Positions 25,473-33,404 of a stretch of 42,353 nucleotides of DNA are shown one piece after another (position 1 is the first letter of the stretch; each line of letters starts with the position of its first letter). The notes under the pieces were generated by a model, which worked only from the letters and a program-made list of their open reading frames with translations, was not told where the DNA came from and made no database searches. Position numbers and translations under genes: made by a program. The stretch is from Candidatus Roizmanbacteria bacterium RIFCSPLOWO2_01_FULL_41_22 (lineage in GTDB: Bacteria > Patescibacteriota > Microgenomatia > UBA1406 > GWC2-37-13): contig MGAR01000027.1 of the NCBI GenBank assembly GCA_001789805.1, forward strand, positions 1-42,353, in the 5' to 3' direction.

Positions 25473-25478
25473 AGGAGG
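25473..25478 (+). promoter_or_regulatory. strong ribosome-binding site of rpsA
   Basis: AGGAGG lies 12 nt before the ATG at 25491. A TTGACA at 25426-25431 and TAGAAT at 25446-25451 are nearby, but their spacing (14 nt) is too short for a confident promoter call. Confidence 0.7.
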
Positions 25479-25490
25479 TAACTTATAAGG

Positions 25491-26582
25491 ATGGCGAGTA
25501 AAAAAACTACAAAAAAAGCAATCAATTCACAATCTACGCACCCAATGGAGGCGCTACTTAAATCAAAAAAGCTTGCCACCGTAAAAAAAGGACAGGAAGT
25601 GGAGGCAAAAATACTGACTCTTTCTAAAAAAGGTATCCTTTTTGACATCGGCGCCAAAGCGCATGCGGTACTTGGAGAGCGGGAAGTAAAAGAGATCTCC
25701 ACCTATCTGCCTTATCTTACATTGGGAGAGGTTGTGCCGGTACGTATAGTTGCTGAGGAGTCAAAAGAAGGTTTTCCAGTAGTATCCATGCAGAAATTTT
25801 TTGACCGCGGAAAATGGAATATTTTGATTGATAAAAAAGAAAAGGAGGAACAGATCGAGGTGGTCTGCGGAGAATATGGCAAAGGCGGAGTGTTTATCGA
25901 TTTTATGGGCATTCGCGGTGTTATCCCCAAGATCCAACTAGCGGCTGAACACATTGACAGCCCAACCAAGCTTTATAATCAAAAAATTAAAGTTAAGGTG
26001 TTGGAGGTGGATGAGGCCAAAAATCGCTTAGTAGTGTCTCAAAAAGCTGCGGTCTTAAATATCTCTCAAAAAGAACTAAAAGAACGTTTCAATAAAATAA
26101 AGGTTAACAAAGAGTATAAAGCCAAGGTGCTGGGAGTGTCGGAGTTTGGAATATTTTGCGAGGTTGACGATGTTGAGGGTTTAGTCCACATCTCGGAGAT
26201 TTCTTGGGAAAAGGTAACTGACGCTTCGACATTTGTTCGTCCCAATGAGGCGATCAAAGTATTGGTGGTTGAGAAAAACGAGGCCGATTTAAAACTGAAT
26301 CTTTCAATCAAAAGACTTCTACACGACCCATGGCAGGAAGTTGAAAAAAAGTATCCCAAGGACAAAGAAATTGATGGCGAGATTGTCAGAAAAGAACGTT
26401 ATGGCTTTTTTGTCAGGTTGGAGCCAGGGGTGGAGGGGCTTATTCATGTCAGTAAATTAACTGGTGAAGAGAAGCTTGAGATTGGCCAAAAAGTTAAGGT
26501 TTTCTTGGAAAGAGTAAATCAAAACGATCGGCGCATGAGTCTGATTCTTCCTCAAAAAGCCAAACCTGTAACTTATCGGTAA
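25491..26582 (+). CDS. rpsA: 30S ribosomal protein S1, four S1 domains
   Basis: S1 helps the 30S subunit bind and unfold mRNA. The 363-residue protein has four S1 RNA-binding repeats: about 30-105 (GQEVEAKILTLSKKGILFDIG), 118-190 (EEQIEVVCGEYGKGGVFIDF), 205-280 (NKEYKAKVLGVSEFGIFCEV) and 290-360 (DKEIDGEIVRKERYGFFVRL). E. coli S1 has six; four is normal for Gram-positive-like and CPR forms. A basic Lys/Thr-rich N-terminus precedes the first repeat. Confidence 0.92.
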   Translation: MASKKTTKKAINSQSTHPMEALLKSKKLATVKKGQEVEAKILTLSKKGILFDIGAKAHAVLGEREVKEISTYLPYLTLGEVVPVRIVAEESKEGFPVVSMQKFFDRGKWNILIDKKEKEEQIEVVCGEYGKGGVFIDFMGIRGVIPKIQLAAEHIDSPTKLYNQKIKVKVLEVDEAKNRLVVSQKAAVLNISQKELKERFNKIKVNKEYKAKVLGVSEFGIFCEVDDVEGLVHISEISWEKVTDASTFVRPNEAIKVLVVEKNEADLKLNLSIKRLLHDPWQEVEKKYPKDKEIDGEIVRKERYGFFVRLEPGVEGLIHVSKLTGEEKLEIGQKVKVFLERVNQNDRRMSLILPQKAKPVTYR

Positions 26583-26596
26583 AAATCACCAACGCT

Positions 26597-27595
26597 TCAA
26601 ACTACAGTGATATCCTTAAGACGTTTAACAATAAAATTTTGCATGTTTTTAATTGAGGTGTTGGCGATCCGGTGCAGAGCCTCGACGCTGTTGAAGGCGT
26701 TGTGGGGGGTAATGAGAACTTTCGGGTGATTGATGAGAATGTGGTTATAAACCAGCGTTTTTAAATCTACCGCCCGCTTATATTCAGACGAGAGAATGGC
26801 AATTTCTTCATTGAGCTCTTTTTCCTCTTCCAAGACATCCAAACCAACCCCCTCAAGTATTTGTTGTTCCAAGCCATCAATGATCGCCTCAGTCTCGATC
26901 AATCCACCACGGGCGGTATTGACGAGGTAGGCGCCTTTCTTAAACTGCCCAATGCGTTTTTTGTTGACAATATGTTTGGTGTGTTCATTTAGGGCCAGGT
27001 GTAAAGAGACGATGTCGGATCTAGCAAGTAACACTTCAAGCTCAACATATTGAAAGTCCAGTTTTTGAGCCAGCTTACTGTCTTTTGTGCGGTTGTAGAC
27101 TAAGACATTCATCTGGAAGCCCTTGGCAATGCGCAGCACCTGCTGGCCAATTTTACCCAAGCCGACAATGCCCAAAGTTTTACCATAAAGATCAATACCG
27201 CGGATAGTTGTCTGGTCGAAGTTGAGATTTTTTGATTGGTTAATTGACTGGTAAATCTTTCGGGTGAGACTCAAAATCAATGCAAATGTGTGTTCGGCGA
27301 CGGTATTAGTGCCGTATTCCGGTACATTGGTAACCAGAATATGGTTCTTTTTACAATAATCAACATCAATATGATCGTAGCCGGTTGAACGGGTACCGAT
27401 ATAAACAAGATGGGGCAGGAGTTTTAACACTTCAGCATTCAAGGCGCTGTAAATAAAACAGGAGATTATTTTGGCCTCTTGGTAGCGGGAAGCGTTATCG
27501 ATAGTCAGTTTTTCATGGGTCAAAATAGCCTTGGGAAAGGCGCTTAGCAAGAGCTTTTTTTCCCAGTTTTGCACTTCAAAAAAGACAATTTTCAT
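26597..27595 (-). CDS. D-isomer-specific 2-hydroxyacid dehydrogenase (D-lactate dehydrogenase-like)
   Basis: This 332-residue NAD-dependent enzyme reduces 2-keto acids to D-2-hydroxy acids. The Rossmann motif is GLGKIG (145-150). The catalytic triad is Arg229 in NTARGG, Glu258 in the LDVLEEEKE stretch, and His298 in ITPHNAF. The long insertion between Glu and His (about 258-290) is typical of the D-lactate dehydrogenase branch. The frame is open to 27685, but homology starts at MKIVFFEVQ (27595). It may regenerate NAD+ in a fermentative cell; this is inference. Confidence 0.9.
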   Translation of the reverse strand: MKIVFFEVQNWEKKLLLSAFPKAILTHEKLTIDNASRYQEAKIISCFIYSALNAEVLKLLPHLVYIGTRSTGYDHIDVDYCKKNHILVTNVPEYGTNTVAEHTFALILSLTRKIYQSINQSKNLNFDQTTIRGIDLYGKTLGIVGLGKIGQQVLRIAKGFQMNVLVYNRTKDSKLAQKLDFQYVELEVLLARSDIVSLHLALNEHTKHIVNKKRIGQFKKGAYLVNTARGGLIETEAIIDGLEQQILEGVGLDVLEEEKELNEEIAILSSEYKRAVDLKTLVYNHILINHPKVLITPHNAFNSVEALHRIANTSIKNMQNFIVKRLKDITVV

Positions 27596-27787
27596 ACGTT
27601 TAATAACACTATCAACAGATTTAATATGGCCGCATTCAGCGCTAAAATTTTTCTCATCATTAATCACTATAACAAAAATCAACACATTTAGTATGAGTTA
27701 TCTACCAATGATCTATTTTAATATGTTGACAAATAAATTATTTTTCTATAATTTTAGACTATTTATTAATAATTTTAATATAAAAAT

Positions 27788-29224
27788 ATGGATGAAAAAC
27801 CACTTAAGACATTTTTAGAGATTCCTTATGACGAACTGCAGACGATGAATATTGAAGCCAAAAAAAGAAGAGAGGCCAAAACCCCGGAAGACGATCTACA
27901 ACAATATTATTTAATTTACTTGAAAAAAGAAAAGCGCCTCAAGGCTGTCACGATCGGTTTTTCCGATCTAGAAGGCAGGTTTCACATGTTGGATTATGAT
28001 AAGAATTTTTTTCTGCACTCTTATGATAACTTAACTTTTGACGGCTCATCAATCCGCGGTTTTTCCCGCCAGGCAGAGTCGGATCTGCGTTTACGGGTTG
28101 ACTGGGGAGCATTCTGGTGGATGCCAAGTGATGTCTTTGGCCCGGGTAAGGTGCTGATGATGGGAAAAATAATTGATCAGGACGGTTCACCCTATATAAT
28201 GGACACAAGGGGACTTTTAGCCTCATATTTACAGCAGTTATGGAAGAAGCGTCAATACACAGTCAAAGCGGCTAACGAAATTGAAGGATTTGTGGTTTGC
28301 GGCAAAGACGCCGAGACCAATTATGATGAAAAGCAGGGGTTTGAGCTGGTGTCGGTGAGTGGATATTATCATTCGTTACCAAATGATACCCTGCGCAACT
28401 TTATTGACCGGTCGGCCGAGGCGCAGCGAGCAATGGGTTTTGCCAATGAAAAAGATCACCCAGAAGTGGCTCCCTCGCAGTTTGAGTTAAACTATTCTTA
28501 CTCTGACGCTTTAAATGCCGCAGATCAAATCCAGATTTATAAATTAGTTTGTCGCCAGGTGGCTCATAATATGGGTATGACTGCCACTTTTCTTCCCAAG
28601 CCAATCATGGGAATAAACGGCAGCGGTATGCACACCAACTTGTCAATCAGCGCCAAAGGCAGAAATCTTTTTCATGATAAAAAAGGGCGAGGAGGGCTTT
28701 CGACAATAGCTTGGGACTTTATTTACCGGATTTTAGCCTCGGCTAGCGATATGTCACTTATCTTAAACTCAAGTGTCAACGCTTATCGGCGGTTGGATCC
28801 TCACTTTGAGGCGCCAAATGAGATTAAGGTTTCCGAGATTGATCGGGGAGCAATGATTAGAATTCCTTTGCATAACGAGCGCTCAGCCAGGATTGAAGTG
28901 CGAAGTGTTGGTCCGGACGCTAATCCGTATTTAGCGATGTACGCGTTAATTAAAACCGGCCTTGAGGGATTGCAGGAAAAAAAAACCGAGAACAAGCGGC
29001 CGCGCGTGCGCTTTCTTCCTGGCAATATCCAAACGGCAATTACCCTATTTAGGCAGAGCGACTTTATGACGCAGTTACTAGGTGTCGAGTTAAAAAAACA
29101 TTACCTGGATCTTAAACAAACCGTAGCTAACCGTTCTGCCTCAGACCTGGGGACAAAGGTAAAAAATTCGGAAGTCATTTATCATCACGAGGTCTATAAC
29201 CAGATGCTGTGGAATGAGTTTTAG
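27788..29224 (+). CDS. glnA: glutamine synthetase type I
   Basis: The 478-residue enzyme makes glutamine from glutamate, ammonia and ATP. Conserved parts are TFDGSSIRGF (near 83-92), EIEGFV (metal-binding Glu), the HPEVAPSQFELNY segment, GSGMHTNLSI (metal and glutamate binding), and RIEVRSVGPDANPYLA near the C-terminus. The usual Asn-Arg substrate motif before IRIP reads SEIDRGAMIRIP, so the Asn is not obvious. No clear adenylylation-site motif is seen. TTGACA (27726) and TATAAT (27747) upstream have a short 15-nt spacing. It can supply the glutamine used by PurF and PurQ. Confidence 0.9.
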   Translation: MDEKPLKTFLEIPYDELQTMNIEAKKRREAKTPEDDLQQYYLIYLKKEKRLKAVTIGFSDLEGRFHMLDYDKNFFLHSYDNLTFDGSSIRGFSRQAESDLRLRVDWGAFWWMPSDVFGPGKVLMMGKIIDQDGSPYIMDTRGLLASYLQQLWKKRQYTVKAANEIEGFVVCGKDAETNYDEKQGFELVSVSGYYHSLPNDTLRNFIDRSAEAQRAMGFANEKDHPEVAPSQFELNYSYSDALNAADQIQIYKLVCRQVAHNMGMTATFLPKPIMGINGSGMHTNLSISAKGRNLFHDKKGRGGLSTIAWDFIYRILASASDMSLILNSSVNAYRRLDPHFEAPNEIKVSEIDRGAMIRIPLHNERSARIEVRSVGPDANPYLAMYALIKTGLEGLQEKKTENKRPRVRFLPGNIQTAITLFRQSDFMTQLLGVELKKHYLDLKQTVANRSASDLGTKVKNSEVIYHHEVYNQMLWNEF

Positions 29225-29266
29225 CGCCATTAGGAAAAACCAAGACGCCGATGTAAAATATACAAA

Positions 29267-30169
29267 ATGACCTCTCAGTCCTTGACTAAGTACGCCAAGC
29301 TGTCAATTGCGGCAGCAATCGTGACAATCAGCCTCAAATTGCTGGCCTATTTTCTCACCGGTTCTATCGGTTTGCTGTCTGATGCCTTAGAGTCGTTTGT
29401 TAACTTAGCTGCTGCTTCTTTTGCCCTTTTTGCCCTAAAAATTGCCGAAAAACCACCCGATGAGGAACATATGTATGGACACAGCAAGGCTGAATATTTT
29501 TCCAGTGTATTTGAGGGTGCTTTGATTGTGCTGGCGGCTGTCTCGATCACCTACGCTGCTATTGAACGGATTATCAATCCGCAAGTAGTTCAGCAGGCAT
29601 TTTTGGGAATCACTATTTCACTAATTGCTGCGGTTGTTAATTTGTGTGTGGCTTTGTATTTATTGCAGATGGGAAAAAAACACCGCTCTATCACCTTAGT
29701 AGCCGACGGACAGCATTTATTGACCGATGTCTGGACGTCGGTTGGTGTAATAGTAGGAATTGGCTTGGTGGCGTTTACTCATATTCAGCTACTTGACCCG
29801 GTAATTGCGATTTTAGTGGCAATAAATATAATATTTACCGGTTTTCAGTTGATAAAAGAATCAGCACTGGGTTTTATGGACAGGGCGATTTCTCAACCAG
29901 AGAAAAAAATAATAGAGGATATCTTAAATTCTTATCAATCAATCGGCCTACAGTATCATGGTTTACTAACCCGTCAAGCCGGCACTAGGCGGTTTGTCTC
30001 CGTCCACATTCTGGTGCCTGGTAGCTGGACAGTGCAAAAAGGTCATGATATGTTAGAAAAGATTGAAGGCGCATTAAGAGAAGCGATTTCGCAACTGACC
30101 GTCACAACTCACCTTGAACCCCTTGAGGACCCAAAGTCAATGGAAGATGTAGGGATTGATCGAGCGTAA
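29267..30169 (+). CDS. cation diffusion facilitator family metal transporter
   Basis: The 300-residue membrane protein exports divalent metals (Zn, Fe, Mn, Co) in exchange for protons. There are six hydrophobic segments in the first 200 residues. The metal-site motifs are SDALESFVN (helix 2) and [12 protein letters not shown] (helix 5), followed by a C-terminal cytoplasmic ferredoxin-like domain with [25 protein letters not shown] (29254-29259) lies 7 nt before the ATG. The metal cannot be named from sequence. Confidence 0.92.
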   Translation: MTSQSLTKYAKLSIAAAIVTISLKLLAYFLTGSIGLLSDALESFVNLAAASFALFALKIAEKPPDEEHMYGHSKAEYFSSVFEGALIVLAAVSITYAAIERIINPQVVQQAFLGITISLIAAVVNLCVALYLLQMGKKHRSITLVADGQHLLTDVWTSVGVIVGIGLVAFTHIQLLDPVIAILVAINIIFTGFQLIKESALGFMDRAISQPEKKIIEDILNSYQSIGLQYHGLLTRQAGTRRFVSVHILVPGSWTVQKGHDMLEKIEGALREAISQLTVTTHLEPLEDPKSMEDVGIDRA

Positions 30170-30207
30170 AGAGTAATTATTTATGTTTTTTTCAATTCTT
30201 ACTGACT

Positions 30208-30232
30208 GCGGGAACTGGAACAGGTTAGAAAT
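30208..30232 (+). repeat. left copy of a 25-bp direct repeat flanking an accessory island
   Basis: GCGGGAACTGGAA (30208-30220) followed by CAGGTTAGAAAT. The right copy is at 33370-33394 and differs at 3 of 25 positions. Both copies are preceded by a T-run and a TTCTT/TTGCTTA-like stretch. Confidence 0.75.
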
Positions 30233-30238
30233 AACTTA

Positions 30239-30559
30239 TTACAATTTAATAGAGTAAACTCCTGTTACGTAGTCTCTTATTAGAGCATTAAGAAGTGTTT
30301 GGTAAGGAATATTTTTTTTATTAGCTTTTGCCTTCAACCTAATTAAATCACCCTGATTTATACGAAGGGTAATTTTCTGTGATTGTTGTAGTTGTGTATA
30401 TCTCTTAGCCGCTTCCTGAAACATTTTTTTCATTTCTTCAGAATTCTCAACAGGTTGCCACTCTCCCCGTGCTATAGATGTTTCTATTTCCTTTTCATAA
30501 TCATCAAGGATAAGATTTTCAAATGGATTTATTTGGTTTTTTTGTTTTTGATAAGCCAT
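30239..30559 (-). CDS. antitoxin-like ribbon-helix-helix protein (second gene of a toxin-antitoxin pair)
   Basis: The 106-residue protein has a C-terminal DNA-binding pattern of the CopG/BrnA type (KITLRINQGDLIRLKAKA, then IPYQTLLNALIRDYVTG). Its N-terminal part (EKEIETSIARGEWQPVEN) is typical of antitoxins paired with BrnT/DUF4258-like toxins. It starts 3 nt after the upstream gene, so the order is toxin then antitoxin. It probably represses the shared promoter. Confidence 0.8.
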   Translation of the reverse strand: MAYQKQKNQINPFENLILDDYEKEIETSIARGEWQPVENSEEMKKMFQEAAKRYTQLQQSQKITLRINQGDLIRLKAKANKKNIPYQTLLNALIRDYVTGVYSIKL

Positions 30560-30562
30560 AGT

Positions 30563-30844
30563 TTATTTTTTAAGATAAATTTTAGTTAATTTACGATCTG
30601 GATATACCGTTTTTAAGAATGCAACATTTTTCTTTTTGTCCCAAACAAAAGGAACTGCATAAATATAGTCATTTATATTCACTATTAGTATCTGCTGGTG
30701 TTTATATTTTTTCCTATTTTTATGCTCGATAACAGTTATATATCCACCATGCTCTAAGGTATCTTTGACATGTTCAAAACAGACACCACGAGTTTTTTTG
30801 AGTAACTCATTCTTTTCTTCACTATACTCAATATCAAAATCCAT
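30563..30844 (-). CDS. BrnT/DUF4258-like toxin
   Basis: The 93-residue basic protein has the layout of small RelE-fold toxins: an N-terminal helix (YSEEKNELLKKTRGVCFEHV), then beta strands (QQILIVNINDYIYAVPFVWD) and a C-terminal strand with FLKTVYPDRKLTKIYLKK. The combination with the downstream antitoxin-like gene supports a type II pair. Activity (RNA cleavage) is inferred from the family. Its promoter sits next to the start codon. Confidence 0.78.
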   Translation of the reverse strand: MDFDIEYSEEKNELLKKTRGVCFEHVKDTLEHGGYITVIEHKNRKKYKHQQILIVNINDYIYAVPFVWDKKKNVAFLKTVYPDRKLTKIYLKK

Positions 30845-30852
30845 TATAGTAA

Positions 30853-30881
30853 ATATAAACCATATGTATGGCTTTTGTCAA
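30853..30881 (-). promoter_or_regulatory. promoter of the toxin-antitoxin pair, leaderless
   Basis: On the minus strand, TTGACA (30876-30881), 17 nt and TTATAT (30853-30858) stand 8 nt before the ATG ending at 30844. The spacer holds the palindrome CATATG within CCATACATATGG, a possible operator. Confidence 0.65.
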
Positions 30882-30929
30882 TACTTTTTGCTGGCCGTTT
30901 ATCGAAAATGTCGAACTTCATTTGATTAG

Positions 30930-31060
30930 CTCGGCCTTCGGCCTCGCTATGCTTCCCTCGACTGCGCTCGGGACAGGCCGGCGCGGCACCTTTACACTGA
31001 GCTTGCCGAATGTGCCCACCCGCTGCGCCGGAGTTTATCCTGAGTATAGTCGAAGGGCTA
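30930..31060. repeat. intergenic palindromic repeat cluster
   Basis: CCCTCGACTGCGCTCGGGACA (one end, 30955-30975) and TTTATCCTGAG with TCGAAGGG (other end, 31034-31057) are inverted members of the same repeat type that is embedded in purM. CGGCCTTCGGCC-like short palindromes lie beside them. The stretch is GC-rich compared with its neighbours. It separates the toxin pair from the four-gene operon. Confidence 0.75.
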
Positions 31061-31104
31061 TTTTTTGCGCGCGCGATTTTTGCTCGGCTACCGCCGAGCA
31101 TATA

Positions 31105-31605
31105 TTAAGGGTGATGTAAGATTTTAAGTATAGTAGCTAATAATCTTAGGTTAGGCTCGTCTGGAAGCTCGCTGACATCACGATAGTTGTGTTGCCATTT
31201 TTTACCATCGTGATAGAACGCTCCATTTTCTCCGTACTCCTTGAAGAAATTATCGATGAGAAAGATAGTTTTATTGTCAACATATTTCCTAACTGCGTAA
31301 GCTTTGAAAGCTTTGTTTTCTGTATCGACGTTAATAATAAAATCTTGTTTAAACACCGACCCTCTGCCGCTTTTGAGGTTAATCTTATCCAGATACCACA
31401 ATCCAATAATTTCGTCGCTGGCGTTTTTGTGCCAATGGGGTGTATGGGAAATAAAAATAAGTGGTACGAATTCAAATCTTGCTGAGTTAGCAAGTTTTAA
31501 TGAATTATAGAAAGATGAATTTTTGTCCATGAAATCGCGCAAAGAGTCAGAAAAAGGATAATAACTAGGAGGAAATCTCTTTCTATATTTAGGTATTTGC
31601 TTCAT
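31105..31605 (-). CDS. hypothetical protein, 166 aa, last gene of the XRE-led operon
   Basis: No family is recognised. It is a soluble-looking protein rich in aromatic and basic residues, with an Lys/Arg/Tyr-rich N-terminus (KQIPKYRKRFPPSYYPF). A central part, KQDFIINVDTENKAFKAY, looks like a beta-rich domain. The frame is open to 31629, which would overlap the upstream membrane-protein gene. The ATG at 31605 avoids most of that and is my choice, but the longer form is possible and would mean a coupled start. Confidence 0.55.
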   Translation of the reverse strand: MKQIPKYRKRFPPSYYPFSDSLRDFMDKNSSFYNSLKLANSARFEFVPLIFISHTPHWHKNASDEIIGLWYLDKINLKSGRGSVFKQDFIINVDTENKAFKAYAVRKYVDNKTIFLIDNFFKEYGENGAFYHDGKKWQHNYRDVSELPDEPNLRLLATILKILHHP

Positions 31606-31618
31606 GGAAGACACTTTG

Positions 31619-32041
31619 TTATGGCGCACCGTATTTCTTCGCCATCCTGTCTAAAAATTCTGAGGTGATTTCATTTCCTTGTTTATCTTGAATAATTGCT
31701 CCTTTGTGCAGTAATACATAATCCCAAAAATCTTCACTCTCCAGCATATTTTGTAGAACAAACTGTGACGCACTCTTTTTTGCCGCACTGTTTATCATCA
31801 ACCCGATAATAAAAGAACTCACAGCGTGAATCCATCCATAAAATATCAAAAGAATAATTGGCAACGGAACTATCAGAATAATACCCAACCAAGTAAAGAA
31901 AAGATGTGCCGGTTTATTATATTTGTCGCCAAATTTAGACATTACAAAGTCGCCAGCCTTTGATTTATTTACTAAAACTGCAAACTCATTAGTTTTGTAG
32001 CCTTCTAAAAATTGCTGATAGTTAATAAGTTTTCTATCCAT
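31619..32041 (-). CDS. hypothetical membrane protein, 140 aa
   Basis: Two or three hydrophobic segments occupy about 48-88 (LFFTWLGIILIVPLPIILLI and onward). They lie between a charged N-terminal region and a C-terminal soluble tail with DKQGNEITSEFLDRM. No family is recognised. It starts 1 nt after the upstream 184-residue gene, so it is translated from the same mRNA. Confidence 0.6.
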   Translation of the reverse strand: MDRKLINYQQFLEGYKTNEFAVLVNKSKAGDFVMSKFGDKYNKPAHLFFTWLGIILIVPLPIILLIFYGWIHAVSSFIIGLMINSAAKKSASQFVLQNMLESEDFWDYVLLHKGAIIQDKQGNEITSEFLDRMAKKYGAP

Positions 32042-32042
32042 T

Positions 32043-32597
32043 TTATTCTTTTAATTTATTTAGCCCTTCACTAATTTCCTGAAGCTTTTCTTTGGGTAAT
32101 GACCAACCTTTCATTAGGGAATCATAAAACCCATGTAACAAGAAAGAGGAGTAGACAGTACTTATTTCAAGCATTAAAAAGGCGTCTTTTTTGTCTAATT
32201 GTTTACAAATAGCACTTCCTATATACTGCACTTCACGAGAAGGTTCATTCCCTACATAATCAACGATCTCTTTGATTAACGAAGTTGGATTAAAGTTCAC
32301 AGCTTTTTCAAAAAATAGATAAAGAAAATGTTCAAATACTTTTGCTTCTTCCTCATTCTTTATAACTCTTTCCCAGAAATTTTTTTGAGCATTAAACAAA
32401 GTAAAGTAGGATATTACAAACGATAATTTGTTTTTACTTGAAGAATCAAGTTTCTCAAAATATTTTATTCTTTTCAGCATTTCTTTTGTTATCTCTTCAG
32501 AAAGAATCATAATAGAGAAACACACACCACCAGCTTTTAGTTTTAACTCTTCATCGGTAAGCCCCTGCGATTTGTTTTTCGAAAAAAAATTAAACAT
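32043..32597 (-). CDS. hypothetical helical protein, 184 aa
   Basis: The protein is predicted all-helical and soluble, with repeated Phe/Lys/Glu-rich helices (KVFEHFLYLFFEKAVNF, QYIGSAICKQLDKKDAF). No family is recognised. It starts 4 nt after the XRE regulator stop and is followed at once by the membrane-protein gene. The constant spacing implies the three unknown proteins act together. Confidence 0.6.
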   Translation of the reverse strand: MFNFFSKNKSQGLTDEELKLKAGGVCFSIMILSEEITKEMLKRIKYFEKLDSSSKNKLSFVISYFTLFNAQKNFWERVIKNEEEAKVFEHFLYLFFEKAVNFNPTSLIKEIVDYVGNEPSREVQYIGSAICKQLDKKDAFLMLEISTVYSSFLLHGFYDSLMKGWSLPKEKLQEISEGLNKLKE

Positions 32598-32601
32598 ATT
32601 A

Positions 32602-32811
32602 TTATCTGATTAAGTCATCAACACTAACCCCAAGAGCTTTCGCCACTTTCTTTAGTGTATCAAGCGTTGGGTTTATATTTTCGCCTTGCTCAATTTTAAT
32701 AATCGTGTTGTTGGCGACATCGGCAAGTTTTGCAAGCCTATCTTGCGAAAGGCCATTTTTCTCTCTTAATTGCTTTAGGTTTTTTGCTAGTGGATAATCT
32801 TGTTTTGACAT
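32602..32811 (-). CDS. XRE-family helix-turn-helix regulator
   Basis: The 69-residue protein is a single Cro/C1-type DNA-binding domain: LKQLREKNGLSQDRLAKLA, then the recognition helix region DVANNTIIKIEQGE, then PTLDTLKKVAKALGVS. It heads the four-gene operon. TATAAA (32818-32823) is 6 nt before its ATG, and TAGTACTA palindromes lie next to it, so it probably represses itself and perhaps the divergent gene. Confidence 0.88.
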   Translation of the reverse strand: MSKQDYPLAKNLKQLREKNGLSQDRLAKLADVANNTIIKIEQGENINPTLDTLKKVAKALGVSVDDLIR

Positions 32812-32820
32812 AAATTATTT

Positions 32821-32880
32821 ATAGTAGTACTATTATATTGCAGTACAATAAATAATTTAGTACTATCAGAATAGTGCTAC
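32821..32880. promoter_or_regulatory. operator-like TAGTACTA palindromes between divergent genes
   Basis: Perfect palindromes TAGTACTA occur at 32825-32832 and 32858-32865 (33 bp apart, three helical turns), with a near copy TAGTGCTA at 32872-32879 and a half match CAGTACAA at 32841-32848. They surround the start region of the XRE gene and face the gene at 32903. Confidence 0.65.
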
Positions 32881-32902
32881 AAAAGACCGCGCTATTCAAG
32901 CT

Positions 32903-33238
32903 ATGATAGACAATTCTTATAAAGAATTAAAGGCAATAACAGACTCTGTTTATGCTGGGATTAAAGATAAATGGGCAAAAGATGTTATTGGAATATTGCA
33001 AAAATACAACGTCAAGCTCCGTCAAAAAGATGGTCAACTTTATTCTGTCAATATCTCAATACCAAAATCCAAAAGCAATTGTATCCTTGTTGGATTGAGA
33101 TACATAAAAAATGATAAGACTTACACTGAAGATCACTTTCTTTTTGAAGAGAATAAGTCAATAGTGGCATTTTATAAAGGGAAGCTAGAAAGTGTTCTAG
33201 GAGAATATAAAGGCACACATAAACAACAAACAGTGTAA
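32903..33238 (+). CDS. hypothetical protein, 111 aa, divergent from the XRE operon
   Basis: No family is recognised. The N-terminal half is helical (KELKAITDSVYAGIKDKWAKD); the second half is beta-rich, with ISIPKSKSNCILVGLRYI. It shares the intergenic control region with the XRE operon and may be part of the same system. TATTCA (32893-32898) lies only 4 nt before the ATG, so the promoter is unsure. Confidence 0.55.
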   Translation: MIDNSYKELKAITDSVYAGIKDKWAKDVIGILQKYNVKLRQKDGQLYSVNISIPKSKSNCILVGLRYIKNDKTYTEDHFLFEENKSIVAFYKGKLESVLGEYKGTHKQQTV

Positions 33239-33271
33239 AAGTTCTTTAAAATTTTTCGCGTTTTTCTTTTT

Positions 33272-33345
33272 AGTCCGCCTCTGGCGGACTGTTCGAGCCG
33301 ACCCTCCAGAGGCGGGCAGGCAGTTTCGGAGGCGCGGTAGTGGTT
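33272..33345. repeat. GC-rich palindromic repeat
   Basis: A perfect hairpin AGTCCGCC-TCT-GGCGGACT (33272-33290) is followed by a region with CCTCCAGAGGCGGGC that repeats part of it. This is a repeat type scattered in CPR-like genomes. It lies between the 111-residue gene and the right flanking repeat of the island. An overlapping minus-strand frame here is not a gene. Confidence 0.75.
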
Positions 33346-33369
33346 TTTATAGTTTTTTTCTTGCTTATA

Positions 33370-33394
33370 GCGGGAACTGGAATAAATTAGAAAT
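33370..33394 (+). repeat. right copy of the 25-bp direct repeat flanking the island
   Basis: GCGGGAACTGGAA (33370-33382) followed by TAAATTAGAAAT. It matches the left copy at 30208-30232 in 22 of 25 positions, in the same orientation, 3.16 kb away. Confidence 0.75.
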
Positions 33395-33404
33395 TTTGAT
33401 ATAT

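Noticed and set aside
30844-31101. Minus-strand frame with CPERSRGKHSEAEG-like translation
   Set aside because: This is the translation of the intergenic palindromic repeat. Such peptides are commonly mis-annotated as genes, and the start region overlaps the toxin promoter.
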